64,000 nt of DNA from CADCTB01 sp963768975 (GTDB taxonomy: Bacteria; Actinomycetota; Acidimicrobiia; Acidimicrobiales; AC-14), in the NCBI GenBank assembly GCA_963768975.1, contig CAVYKB010000014.1:1-64000 (forward strand). Reading direction: 5' to 3'. The notes beneath the pieces are model-generated. The model ran no database searches, had not been told where the DNA came from, and was given only the letters and a program-made list of their open reading frames with translations. How positions within the stretch are numbered: the first letter of the stretch is position 1; each line of letters opens with the position of its first letter. Both the position numbers and the translations under genes were made by a program. Below are positions 8,167 through 16,126 of the stretch, one piece after another.

Positions 8167-8905
8167 CGGCGGAGGCGACGATGCCCCAGAAGAAGGCAGG
8201 CGCCATGCCGGGCGGGAGGCCGTCGACCGCCAGCTCGGCGCCCTTGTAGAGGGCGGCGCCGCCGGTGATCGGCATGCTCATGAGGAACGAGAGGCGGGCG
8301 GCGGCGTTGCGGTCGAAGCCGAGGAAGCGGCCGGCGGTGATGGTGATGCCCGACCGGGAGACGCCCGGGGAGAGGGCCACGGCCTGGGCCAGGCCCATGG
8401 TGAGGGCCTGGCGGGGGCCGTAGTCGCCCTCGTCCAGGTTGCTCGGCAGCCGGTCGGCCACGAGGAGGACAAGGCCGAACACGATGAGCATGACGGCGAT
8501 GAGCCAGATCTGGCCCAGATGTTCGTTGATAAAGCCTTCGAGGCCGGCGCCGACCACGGCGCCGGGCACGGCGGAGAGGAGCAGGAGCCAGGCCAGGCGC
8601 TGGTCGGTGGTGGTGATCGCCCGCTGGCGGATCGACTCCATGGCGGCCACCGCGAAGCGGAACAGGTCCTTCCGGAAGTAGAGCAGGGTGGCGACGATTG
8701 TCCCCACGTGCAGGGCGACGTCGAAGGTCTTGTTGAAGTCGGCGTTCTCCGGCCCGGTCAGCTCCTCCCAGCCGAAGAGCCACGGGACCAGGATCAGGTG
8801 GCCGCTCGAGGAGATGGGCAGGAACTCCGACAGGCCCTGGGTGATCCCAAGGACGATGGCGTGCAGGACCGGGATCTCGCCGGCGGCGGCTTGGGCGAGG
8901 AGCAC
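8039..8905 (-). CDS. uppP: Undecaprenyl-diphosphatase UppP
   Basis: An integral membrane phosphatase that regenerates undecaprenyl phosphate, the lipid carrier for peptidoglycan and other wall polymers; family members also give bacitracin resistance. The 288-residue protein has the BacA/UppP signatures 'GITQGLSEFLPISSSGHL' near residue 20 and 'SPGVSRSGITITAGRFLG' near 180, with about eight membrane segments. The GTG start lacks a clear ribosome-binding site. It is divergent from the Uma2 gene by 31 bp and overlaps the convergent SAF-domain gene. Confidence 0.96.
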   Translation of the reverse strand: MLLAQAAAGEIPVLHAIVLGITQGLSEFLPISSSGHLILVPWLFGWEELTGPENADFNKTFDVALHVGTIVATLLYFRKDLFRFAVAAMESIRQRAITTTDQRLAWLLLLSAVPGAVVGAGLEGFINEHLGQIWLIAVMLIVFGLVLLVADRLPSNLDEGDYGPRQALTMGLAQAVALSPGVSRSGITITAGRFLGFDRNAAARLSFLMSMPITGGAALYKGAELAVDGLPPGMAPAFFWGIVASAVTGLAAVWLVLTVVRTRSFRPFVAYRVAAGLAVLALLASPWR

Positions 8906-8936
8906 CGACGGAGGTTAGGGGCTGCGACAATGGGTC

Positions 8937-9485
8937 ATGCGCGTGGTGCTGGTCGACGCCCCGGAATCGCTCCTGGAGGAGCGCCGCCGGCTGGGCATGG
9001 AGAAGTTCGACGAGCGGTGGGGAGGGGAGTGGCACTTCGTGAACCCGCCGAAGTCTTGGCATACCCGCTTGAACTTCGATTTGGGTTTTGTGCTCGGGCC
9101 ACGGGCTCGCCATCTCGGACTGGAGCCGTTCGGCGACGGCACCGGCGTCTTCGCCCACCTGGAGACGGACTGGCGCATCCCCGATCAGGTCTACGTGCGG
9201 CCCGAGCATGTCGTCGAGGAGGGTGTGCTCGGCGCCGAGCTCGTTGTCGAGCTGTGTTCACCTGGCGACGAGAGCCACACCAAACTGCCTTTCTACGCCG
9301 GCCGCGGCATCACCGAGGCACTGATCGTCCACCGGGACCGCCGGTTCGAGCTGGTCAAGTTGGACGACGCCGGCGCCTACCAGCCGGTCGACGACGGCCG
9401 GTCGACCGTCCTCGGCGTGACCTTCAGCACCGTAGAAGGCCCGAAGCTCCGCATCGACTGGGACGGCGGCTCGGCGGAGGTCTAG
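8937..9485 (+). CDS. Uma2-family (DUF820) putative nuclease
   Basis: A 182-residue protein of the Uma2/DUF820 restriction-endonuclease-like fold. Family-like segments are 'RIPDQVYVRPEH', 'AELVVELCSPGDESHTKL' and 'FYAGRGITEALIVH', carrying the acidic and Lys residues of a PD-(D/E)xK-like core. The family is abundant in cyanobacteria and actinobacteria; cellular targets are not established. Its TAG stop shares the palindrome CTAG with the stop of the convergent tldE gene, so the two genes end on the same four bases. Confidence 0.8.
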   Translation: MRVVLVDAPESLLEERRRLGMEKFDERWGGEWHFVNPPKSWHTRLNFDLGFVLGPRARHLGLEPFGDGTGVFAHLETDWRIPDQVYVRPEHVVEEGVLGAELVVELCSPGDESHTKLPFYAGRGITEALIVHRDRRFELVKLDDAGAYQPVDDGRSTVLGVTFSTVEGPKLRIDWDGGSAEV

Positions 9486-10825
9486 GAGCCGCTGAGCTGG
9501 ACGTCGCCGATGACGAGGGTCATGCCGGCGGCGCCACCGGGCAGCCACTCCAGGTCGCCGCCGATGGCGACCAGGTCGAGCAGCATGCGCTGGAGGGTGG
9601 AGGCGATGGTGGCTTCCCGCACTGGCTCGGCCGGCGCTCCGTCGCGGAAGAGCAGGCCCTCGACGCCCACGGAGAAGTCGCCGCTGACCGGGTTGGCGCC
9701 CGAGTGCAGGCCGGTCACCGACTGGACGAGCAGGCCGTCGCCCACGTCGGCCATGAGCTGCTCCTGGCTGCGGTCGCCCGGGGTGAGGCTGAGGGCCCGG
9801 CTGCCAACGCCGGGCGTCGACCGGTAGCCGCCCCGCACGGCGGACGCGGTCGACGGCACCCCGCAGCGCCGGCCCGTATAGGAGTTGTGCAGGAAGCCCT
9901 GGAGTACGCCGTTCTCGATGAGGACGTTGCGCCGGCTGGCCAGGCCCTCGGCGTCGTAGCGGCCGGCGCCCCATGCCAGGGGCTCGGTGGGGTCGTCGAC
10001 CAGGGTCAGAAAGGGTACGGCCACCGCCTCGCCCTCCCGGCCGGCGAACAGAGACCGCCCCTTGATCACCGACGACGCCGATAGGCCCGAGGAGATCAGG
10101 CCCAGGAAGGACGACGAGATCGACGGGTCGAGGAGCACGGTGAGCCGGCGTGACGCCGGCTTGCGGGCGCCGAGCAGGCGGGTGGCCTTCTCGCTGGCGT
10201 CCTTCACCGCCTTGGCCATATCGAGGTCCTCCGGCGTCCGGGCCACCGAGTAGCCGGAGCCGGTCATCGTCTCGCTGCCCTCGCCGGCCATGGCCGAGGC
10301 GACGATCGAGCAGCTCGACCGCCGGGTCGTCGCTCGCACGCCGGCGGTCGAGGCGATGGCCGACTCCGAGCTGGAGTCGCCGTACTCGGCGGCCTCGACG
10401 CCCCGGATGCGGGCGTCGGCGGCCTTAACGGCGCGCTCCAGTTCGAGGGCCATCTCGACCTTGCGGTCGGCCGGGAATGCGGCCAGCTCGGGCCGGAACA
10501 GGTCGAGGTCGACCGGCTCCACGCCGTCCGGCGTGGCCAAGCCGAGGAACTCGTCGACCGTGCCGAAGGCGGCGTTGTCGCGCGCCTCGTCGAGAGTCTC
10601 GGCCACGATCGCGTCGTCGAGGGAGGCGGCGTAGGCGAAGCCCTGCCGACCGTCGACGATCACCCGCACGCCGACGCCCTGGGTGTCGGCCGACGACAGC
10701 GACTCCACCGCACCGTCGAACACCTTCACCTCGGTGTGGTGGCTGCGACCGAGGAAGGCCTCGACCTGCTCGCCGGGCCGGGCCCGGTCGACGATGCGTT
10801 CTGCGAGCTCGAGCAGCTCACTCAC
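9482..10825 (-). CDS. tldE: TldE/PmbA metalloprotease-like subunit
   Basis: The TldE (PmbA) partner of TldD, which forms a heterodimeric protease that degrades unfolded peptides and matures some RiPP natural products. The 447-residue protein resembles TldD in fold but lacks the HExxxH zinc motif, as expected for TldE. The start is GTG within GTGA, overlapping the TldD stop by 4 bp, so translation is coupled. Family blocks include 'SLSSADTQGVGVRVIVDG' near residue 42 and 'GLHSGANPVSGDFSVG' near 390. No precursor-peptide gene was recognised nearby. Confidence 0.95.
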   Translation of the reverse strand: MSELLELAERIVDRARPGEQVEAFLGRSHHTEVKVFDGAVESLSSADTQGVGVRVIVDGRQGFAYAASLDDAIVAETLDEARDNAAFGTVDEFLGLATPDGVEPVDLDLFRPELAAFPADRKVEMALELERAVKAADARIRGVEAAEYGDSSSESAIASTAGVRATTRRSSCSIVASAMAGEGSETMTGSGYSVARTPEDLDMAKAVKDASEKATRLLGARKPASRRLTVLLDPSISSSFLGLISSGLSASSVIKGRSLFAGREGEAVAVPFLTLVDDPTEPLAWGAGRYDAEGLASRRNVLIENGVLQGFLHNSYTGRRCGVPSTASAVRGGYRSTPGVGSRALSLTPGDRSQEQLMADVGDGLLVQSVTGLHSGANPVSGDFSVGVEGLLFRDGAPAEPVREATIASTLQRMLLDLVAIGGDLEWLPGGAAGMTLVIGDVQLSGS

Positions 10826-12228
10826 GCCGCAGTGCCGCCCACGGTCATGGCCGCCACCCGAAGGGTCGGCTGGCCCGACGACACCGGCACGCCCTGGCCG
10901 TCCTTGCCGCAGGTGCCGGTCCACGTGTCGAAGTCGTTGCCCACCGCATCGATGGCCCGGAGCACCTCGGGGCCGTTGCCGATGAGGTTGGCCGAGCGGA
11001 TGGGGTGGGTGATCTCCCCGTTCTCGATCATGTAGGCCTCGGTGATCCCGAACACGAAGTCGCCGGTGGCGGTGTTGACCTGGCCACCGCCCAGCTGGAC
11101 GCAGTAGATGCCGTGCGGGGTCTGGCGGATGATCTCCTCGGGGTCCTCTTCGCCGGCCAGGACGTAGGTGTTGGTCATTCGCACCATCGGCAGGTGGTGA
11201 TAGCTCTGCCGGCGGCCGTTGCCCGAGGAGGCTCGGCCGGCCTTGCGGGCCCGCAAGTGGTCCCACATGTAGTCGGTGAGCTCGCCGTTCTCGATCAGGG
11301 AGTTGCGCTGGGCGGCGTGGCCCTCGTCGTCGATGGCGTAGGTGCCCCACTCCCGCGCGTAGGTGCCGTCATCGACCAGGTTGACAAGGGGGCTGGCCAC
11401 CTGGGTGCCGACCTTGTCCCGGAAGACCGAGGCGTCGCGCCCCACGAGGTCGGCCTCCAGCCCATGCCCGCACGCTTCGTGGAACAGCACGCCGCCGGCG
11501 CCCCGCTTCAGGACAACGGGAAGCGTCCCGCTCGGCGCCGGCCGAGCCTTGAGCATGACCAGCGCCCGCCGGGCGGCCTCGGCGGCGATCTCGGCCGGGT
11601 CGACCTCGTCGAACAGCTCGAAGCCAATCGTGCGCCCGGGCGCCTCGTAGCCGGTCTGCATGCCGGTGTCGCCCGAGGCTACGCAGCTGACCATCAGGCG
11701 GGTGCGCACCTGGTCGTCGGAGGTGAGCAGCCCGTCGCTGTTGGCCACCATGATCTGCCGGCGGCTGTCGCCGTAGGTGGCGCCCACCTGGCGGATGGCG
11801 CCGCCCGCGGCACGGGCGGCATCGTCGGCCTTGAGCAGCAGCTCGGCCTTGCGGGACTTGGCCACGTCCTGCGGGAGGATCTGGACCTCGTGGGGCCTGG
11901 AGGGGTCCTGCCGGGTGAGGGCGACCTCCCGCACGCCGCCTCCGCCACCCCGTGCTGCGGCGCCGGCGGCCTGGGCCGCGGCCCGTAGGCCCTCCTCCGT
12001 GAGATCGGAGGTGTGGGCGAAACCGGTGGTCTCGCCGACCACGACCCGGATGCCGGCGCCCCGGTCGCGGCCCGACGTCAGCTCCTCGATCTTGCCGTCG
12101 TCGAGCCGGGCCGACGATGACCGCCGGTCCTCGGCGAACACCTCGGCGAAGTCGCCGCCGGTGCGGAGGGCGGCGGTGAGCGTTCGTTGGACTGCTGACT
12201 CTTCCAGTAGCGGAGCCTCGTCGATCAT
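10822..12228 (-). CDS. tldD: TldD zinc metalloprotease
   Basis: The catalytic subunit of the TldD/TldE protease. The zinc-binding HExxxH is visible as 'LFHEACGHGLEAD' around residue 260; 'GQVNTATGDFVFGITEAY' near 390 matches the conserved C-terminal region. At 468 residues it is of normal length. It starts at ATG, 27 bp after the alpha/beta-hydrolase gene and 4 bp overlapping tldE, making a likely three-gene operon. Confidence 0.96.
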   Translation of the reverse strand: MIDEAPLLEESAVQRTLTAALRTGGDFAEVFAEDRRSSSARLDDGKIEELTSGRDRGAGIRVVVGETTGFAHTSDLTEEGLRAAAQAAGAAARGGGGGVREVALTRQDPSRPHEVQILPQDVAKSRKAELLLKADDAARAAGGAIRQVGATYGDSRRQIMVANSDGLLTSDDQVRTRLMVSCVASGDTGMQTGYEAPGRTIGFELFDEVDPAEIAAEAARRALVMLKARPAPSGTLPVVLKRGAGGVLFHEACGHGLEADLVGRDASVFRDKVGTQVASPLVNLVDDGTYAREWGTYAIDDEGHAAQRNSLIENGELTDYMWDHLRARKAGRASSGNGRRQSYHHLPMVRMTNTYVLAGEEDPEEIIRQTPHGIYCVQLGGGQVNTATGDFVFGITEAYMIENGEITHPIRSANLIGNGPEVLRAIDAVGNDFDTWTGTCGKDGQGVPVSSGQPTLRVAAMTVGGTAA

Positions 12229-12255
12229 CAGGCGATGGTACCGGCGGTCCTGTGG

Positions 12256-13086
12256 CTACAACCGGCCAAGGAAGCCCGACACCGCCGCCCACCACGCCTC
12301 GGGCTGCTCCAGTTGCGGCACGTGGCCGGCCCCCGGGACCACAGTGAGGTGCGATCCTGGAATCGTGGCCGCCAGGCGCCGGCAGTCGTCGCCCATGGTG
12401 CCGTCGTGCTCGCCGACGATCACCGCGGTGGGGACGTCGAGGGCGGCCAGCCTCGCCAAGCGGTCCTCCTGGGAGACGAACAGCGGCGCCATCGCCATCC
12501 ACATGTCGGGCGAGGTCTCCACGAGACGGGCCCGCGACGCCTCGGCGTAGCCGGGGATGGTCTCCTGGAGGCGCTCGAAGGCCGCCACGGATTCGGGGTT
12601 CTCGGCCCGCCGGGCGGCCAGGGCGTCGGCCAGCCCCTCCATGCCCGCCTCCCGCACCACCCAGCAGCCGAGCTGCACCAGCTCCATAGAGATGCCGGGC
12701 ACCGGGCCGTGGAACGTGCTCGCCAGGATCAGGCCGGTAAGCCGCTCGGGGTGGTCGAGGGCGACGAACTGGGCGACGCCGCCCCCCATCGAGTGGCCGA
12801 GCAGTGCGAAACGGTCCCAGCCGAGCCGATCGGCCAGGGCCACGACGTCTGCGGCCATGCGCTCGAAGCTGTACTCGGCGGGATCGGTCGGCCGGTCGCT
12901 CCGCCCGTGGCCCCGCAGCTCGGGGGCGACGGCGTGCCAGCCGAGCTCGGCCAGCCGCTCGACAATGCCGGCGACCTCGTCGGCGTTGGCGGTGAAGCCG
13001 TGGACCAGCATGACGGGCCGGCCACCCTCGCCGGCCTCGACGACGTGGAGCGTGATGTCGCCGAGATCGACCCTTCGTGAGCGCAT
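12256..13086 (-). CDS. Alpha/beta-hydrolase
   Basis: A soluble alpha/beta-hydrolase of about 276 residues. The oxyanion region 'MLVHGFTAN', nucleophile elbow 'GHSMGG', acid 'VGEHD' and catalytic His 'GAGHVPQLEQP' are all present in order. The substrate is unknown; candidates are esters, lactones or epoxides. I chose the ATG at 13086 because family proteins begin shortly before 'VDLGDITLHVV'; a GTG at 13107 would add seven residues. It precedes tldD in the same direction. Confidence 0.88.
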   Translation of the reverse strand: MRSRRVDLGDITLHVVEAGEGGRPVMLVHGFTANADEVAGIVERLAELGWHAVAPELRGHGRSDRPTDPAEYSFERMAADVVALADRLGWDRFALLGHSMGGGVAQFVALDHPERLTGLILASTFHGPVPGISMELVQLGCWVVREAGMEGLADALAARRAENPESVAAFERLQETIPGYAEASRARLVETSPDMWMAMAPLFVSQEDRLARLAALDVPTAVIVGEHDGTMGDDCRRLAATIPGSHLTVVPGAGHVPQLEQPEAWWAAVSGFLGRL

Positions 13087-13156
13087 CCGGGCCGGCAGGT
13101 TACCCACCGGTCAACATGCGATGCCGAAGGTGGCCAGGACGCCTAGGCTGGAACGC

Positions 13157-14116
13157 GTGGGAGGGAGGAGCAAGGCACGGCTTTTGCTCGGCTTTCGGGT
13201 CGCAGCCAGCGCCGGCATGCTCACGTTCCTCCTGCCCCGCATCCACCTGGCGTCGCTGTTCCCCCAGCCGCAGCTCTCCACCCTGGGATGGCTGGTCGGC
13301 GGGCTGGCCGTCTACACCCTGGCCGTCCTCCTGTCGACGGTGCGGTGGGCGCAGGTGCTCGAGGCCCTGGAGATCCCCTCTGACCTGCCGCCTCTGGTCT
13401 CCCACACCCTGGCCGGCATGTTCGTGTCCAACTTCCTGCCCAGCACGGTGGGAGGCGACGTCCTGCGCGTCGCCCGCCTGGCTGCGGTCAACGGCCAGCG
13501 GCACACGTCCGTGGCCTCGGTCGTGGTCGAGCGCCTCACCGGGTTCTTCGTGCTTCCGTTCATCACGCTGGTCGCCCTGGCCGGCAACCCGACCCTGCTG
13601 CACTTCGGGCGGGCCAGCCGGCTCACGCTGACGGTGGCCCTGTGCACCCTGGCCGCCCTGGCCGCCATCCTGCTGCTCGTCTCCAGCGCCAGGGTGGGGA
13701 AGCGGCTCGCCGGCCGGTCGTGGCTCGGCTTCGTGGCCGCCGTGCACCTCGGTCTGGCCCGTATGCGCCAAGACCCGGCGGCCGCCCTCCGCGTGTTCGT
13801 CAGCGCCTTGGCGTATCAACTGGCCATGGTGGCGGGCGCCTGGATGGCGGGCCACGCCATGGGCATCCAGGTGGGCTGGTCGGCAATGATGGCCTTCATC
13901 CCCATCGTGGCCATCGCCCAGGTGCTGCCGATCTCGGTCAGCGGCCTCGGGCTGCGGGAGGGCGCCCTCGTGCTTTTGCTCGTCCCCCTCGGCGTCTCCA
14001 GCGGCCAGGCGGTGGCCTTCGGCCTCCTGCTGTACGGCATGAACATGGTGGTCAGCCTCCTCGGCGCCCCCGCCTTCGCCGTCGGCCCCCGGCCCGCCCG
14101 GGTCCAGGCAATATGA
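13157..14116 (+). CDS. YbhN/UPF0104-type membrane protein (flippase-like domain)
   Basis: A multi-pass membrane protein of 319 residues related to the transmembrane part of lysylphosphatidylglycerol synthases (UPF0104/YbhN/AglD). Signature regions are 'FVSNFLPSTVGGDVLRVARL' near residue 97 and the late 'QVLPISVSGLGLREGALVLL'. About eight hydrophobic segments are visible. Such proteins are proposed lipid flippases or parts of polar-lipid glycosylation. It opens a plus-strand run with a PAP2 enzyme and isoprenoid genes, suggesting handling of a polyprenyl or phospholipid. The start is GTG, without a strong ribosome-binding site. Confidence 0.82.
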   Translation: MGGRSKARLLLGFRVAASAGMLTFLLPRIHLASLFPQPQLSTLGWLVGGLAVYTLAVLLSTVRWAQVLEALEIPSDLPPLVSHTLAGMFVSNFLPSTVGGDVLRVARLAAVNGQRHTSVASVVVERLTGFFVLPFITLVALAGNPTLLHFGRASRLTLTVALCTLAALAAILLLVSSARVGKRLAGRSWLGFVAAVHLGLARMRQDPAAALRVFVSALAYQLAMVAGAWMAGHAMGIQVGWSAMMAFIPIVAIAQVLPISVSGLGLREGALVLLLVPLGVSSGQAVAFGLLLYGMNMVVSLLGAPAFAVGPRPARVQAI

Positions 14117-14151
14117 GCGGCCACCTGCGCAGCGACCAGGCAATTTGAGCG
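14104..14151 (+). repeat. Imperfect direct repeat at a stop/start junction
   Basis: CCAGGCAATATGAGCG (14104-14119) recurs 32 bp later as CCAGGCAATTTGAGCG (14136-14151), with one mismatch. The first copy carries the TGA stop of the YbhN-like gene, the second the TTG start of the PAP2 gene. It looks like a small tandem duplication that pulled apart a former ATGA stop/start overlap. Confidence 0.6.
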
Positions 14152-14948
14152 AGGCTGAGCCCGAAGCGCTTCCCGAGCCACCACCGTTCCGCTACCCGCC
14201 GCCGGCGTCCACGCTGCGGTGGTGGAAGGAAGTTATCTACATCGCCGTCTTCTACGGCGTGTACAGCTTCATCCGCAACACCCAGGGTTCGGCGAGCGTC
14301 TCTGAGGCCACCGCGTTCGCCCACGCCCGTGAGGTGATCGACATCGAGCGGGCAATCGGCCTCTACTTCGAGGAGGGCCTCCAGCAGGCCTTCCTCGACT
14401 GGCGATGGTTCATCCAGTTCTGGAATCTCTTCTATGGGACGTTCCACTTCGTGGTGACCATCGCAGCCCTCATCCTGCTGTTCCAGCGGTTCCCAGCCCG
14501 CTACCCCCGCTGGCGCAACACGCTGGCCGCCACCACTGGGCTGGCGCTCATCGGCTTCGCCACCTACCCGCTCATGCCGCCGCGTCTCCTGCCGGCGGCA
14601 TACGGGTTCGTCGACACCCTGCGCGACTACGGCGGGCTCTGGTCCTTCGAGTCCGGCCCGGTGGCCCAGGTGTCCAACCAGTACGCAGCGATGCCGAGCC
14701 TGCACTTTGGGTGGTCGGCGTGGAGCGCGTTCGTCCTGTACCCGATGTTGCGCCGGCCCTGGTCCCGAGTGCTCGTCGTGCTGTACCCGGCGGCGACCAC
14801 GTTCGCCATCGTGGTGACGGCCAACCACTTCTGGCTGGACGCCGCCGGCGGGGCGGTGGTCCTGGCCGTGGGTGCCTTCATCGGTTTCCGGCTGGCCGCA
14901 GCGACCGAGCATCATCCGGTGGAAGAAGTGGCTCCGAACCGCGCCTAA
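14145..14948 (+). CDS. PAP2-superfamily membrane phosphatase/transferase
   Basis: A 267-residue integral membrane protein with the two downstream PAP2 motifs: 'YAAMPSLHFGW' (PSxH) near residue 183 and 'NHFWLDAAGG' near 225. Its overall pattern resembles the AUR1/inositol-phosphorylceramide-synthase branch, so a phosphatidyl-transferase role is as likely as a phosphatase role. The start must be TTG at 14145: an upstream ATG overlapping the previous stop leads into a short dead-end frame. An imperfect 16-bp repeat spans the gene junction. Confidence 0.85.
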   Translation: MSEAEPEALPEPPPFRYPPPASTLRWWKEVIYIAVFYGVYSFIRNTQGSASVSEATAFAHAREVIDIERAIGLYFEEGLQQAFLDWRWFIQFWNLFYGTFHFVVTIAALILLFQRFPARYPRWRNTLAATTGLALIGFATYPLMPPRLLPAAYGFVDTLRDYGGLWSFESGPVAQVSNQYAAMPSLHFGWSAWSAFVLYPMLRRPWSRVLVVLYPAATTFAIVVTANHFWLDAAGGAVVLAVGAFIGFRLAAATEHHPVEEVAPNRA

Positions 14949-14976
14949 CCTGCACGTCACCAGGAGAGGAGGGTTG

Positions 14977-16047
14977 GTGCGAGTCGTCCCTGGAATCGCC
15001 ATGGCACCACCCAGCTTGGCTGGTATCGGCCGGCGGGTGGAGGAGCGGATCGCCGGCGTCCTCGACGCGGAGCTGGCCCGCTGGTCGGCGGTGGACTCCG
15101 ACCTGGCCGAGCCGTTCTCCGCCCTACGCGACCTGGTGCTAGCGGGCGGCAAGCGGCTGCGGCCGGCGTTCTGCCACTGGGCCTACGTCGGCGCCGGCGG
15201 CTCGGCGGAAGACCCGGCGGTGGTCGACGCCGGCGCCGCCCTGGAACTGCTGCACACCTTCGCCCTGGTGCACGACGACATCATGGACGGCTCGGCCACC
15301 CGCCGGGGAACGGACACCATTCACGTGCTCTTCGAGTCGGGCCACGCCCTCGACGGCTGGCGGGGCGAGGCCCGCCGCTTCGGCGAGGGCGTCGCCATCC
15401 TTGTCGGCGACCTGGCCTTCGTCTACGCCGACCAGCTCCTCGCCGGCGCCCCGCCCGCCGCCCACCAGGTGTTCACCGAGCTGCGCATCGAGGTCAACGT
15501 CGGCCAGTTCCTCGACCTGCTGGGCACCGCCCGGGGCCGGGCGAACGAGGAGACGGCCCGGCGGATCTCACGGTTCAAGTCGGCGAAGTACACCGTCGAG
15601 CGGCCCCTCCACCTGGGCGCCGCCCTCGCCAATCGCCTCGACGAGCTCGCCGTGCCCCTCTCCGGCTACGGGCTGCCTCTAGGCGAGGCGTTCCAGCTGC
15701 GCGACGACCTGCTGGGCGTCTTCGGCGACGAGGACGTCACCGGCAAGCCGGTGGGGGAGGACCTGCGCGAGGGCAAGCCCACCCTCCTGTACGCAATGGC
15801 CGTGAAGCAGGCGTCGGAGGCCGACGCCGGCGTGCTGGCCCGCTACGGCGCCGCCGACCTCGACGAGGACGAAGTCGCCGCCCTCCAGGACGTACTGCTC
15901 ACCTCCGGCGCGGTCGAGACCATCGAGGGCAACATCGACCGGCTGGTGGCCGAGGGCGTCGAGGCGCTCGACGGCGCCGGCCTCACCGAGGAGGCGCGGG
16001 AGTCGCTGGTCGAGCTGGCGTACTTCGTCGCCGGCCGCGACCGTTGA
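14977..16047 (+). CDS. crtE: Polyprenyl (geranylgeranyl-type) diphosphate synthase
   Basis: A trans-isoprenyl diphosphate synthase of 356 residues that condenses isopentenyl diphosphate units, probably to geranylgeranyl diphosphate for the adjacent carotenoid genes. The first Asp-rich motif is 'LVHDDIMDGSATRRG' (DDxxD); the second is 'LRDDLLGVFGDED', in which the DDxxD is relaxed to DDLLG, as is common in actinobacterial members. 'GGKRLRPAF' near residue 50 is the diphosphate-binding block. I chose GTG 14977 because AGGAGAGGAGGG lies just upstream; an in-frame ATG 24 bases later lacks this spacing. Exact chain length cannot be read from sequence. Confidence 0.92.
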   Translation: MRVVPGIAMAPPSLAGIGRRVEERIAGVLDAELARWSAVDSDLAEPFSALRDLVLAGGKRLRPAFCHWAYVGAGGSAEDPAVVDAGAALELLHTFALVHDDIMDGSATRRGTDTIHVLFESGHALDGWRGEARRFGEGVAILVGDLAFVYADQLLAGAPPAAHQVFTELRIEVNVGQFLDLLGTARGRANEETARRISRFKSAKYTVERPLHLGAALANRLDELAVPLSGYGLPLGEAFQLRDDLLGVFGDEDVTGKPVGEDLREGKPTLLYAMAVKQASEADAGVLARYGAADLDEDEVAALQDVLLTSGAVETIEGNIDRLVAEGVEALDGAGLTEEARESLVELAYFVAGRDR

Positions 16048-16066
16048 TCCCGACCCCACCTACGAT

Positions 16067-16109
16067 CTGGTTGCACTTGACCCCCGTATTCGCAGGTACG
16101 TGCAACCAG
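16067..16109. repeat. 43-bp palindromic element, copy A
   Basis: Arms CTGGTTGCAC and GTGCAACCAG (10 bp, perfect) flank a 23-nt centre between crtE and crtI. A second element of exactly 43 bp with the same outer arms lies at 30464-30506. In this copy the inner stem is degenerate. It could act as an RNA hairpin between cotranscribed genes, a protein-binding site or a small mobile repeat. Confidence 0.75.
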
Positions 16110-16126
16110 AACGAAGGGGCCGCAGG

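Noticed and set aside
9482..9485. The stops of the Uma2 and tldE genes share the palindrome CTAG.
   Set aside because: Convergent stops often overlap this way in compact genomes; no further meaning is needed.
16100..16126. An earlier GTG start for crtI.
   Set aside because: It lies inside the palindromic element and adds residues before the FAD motif that family members lack.
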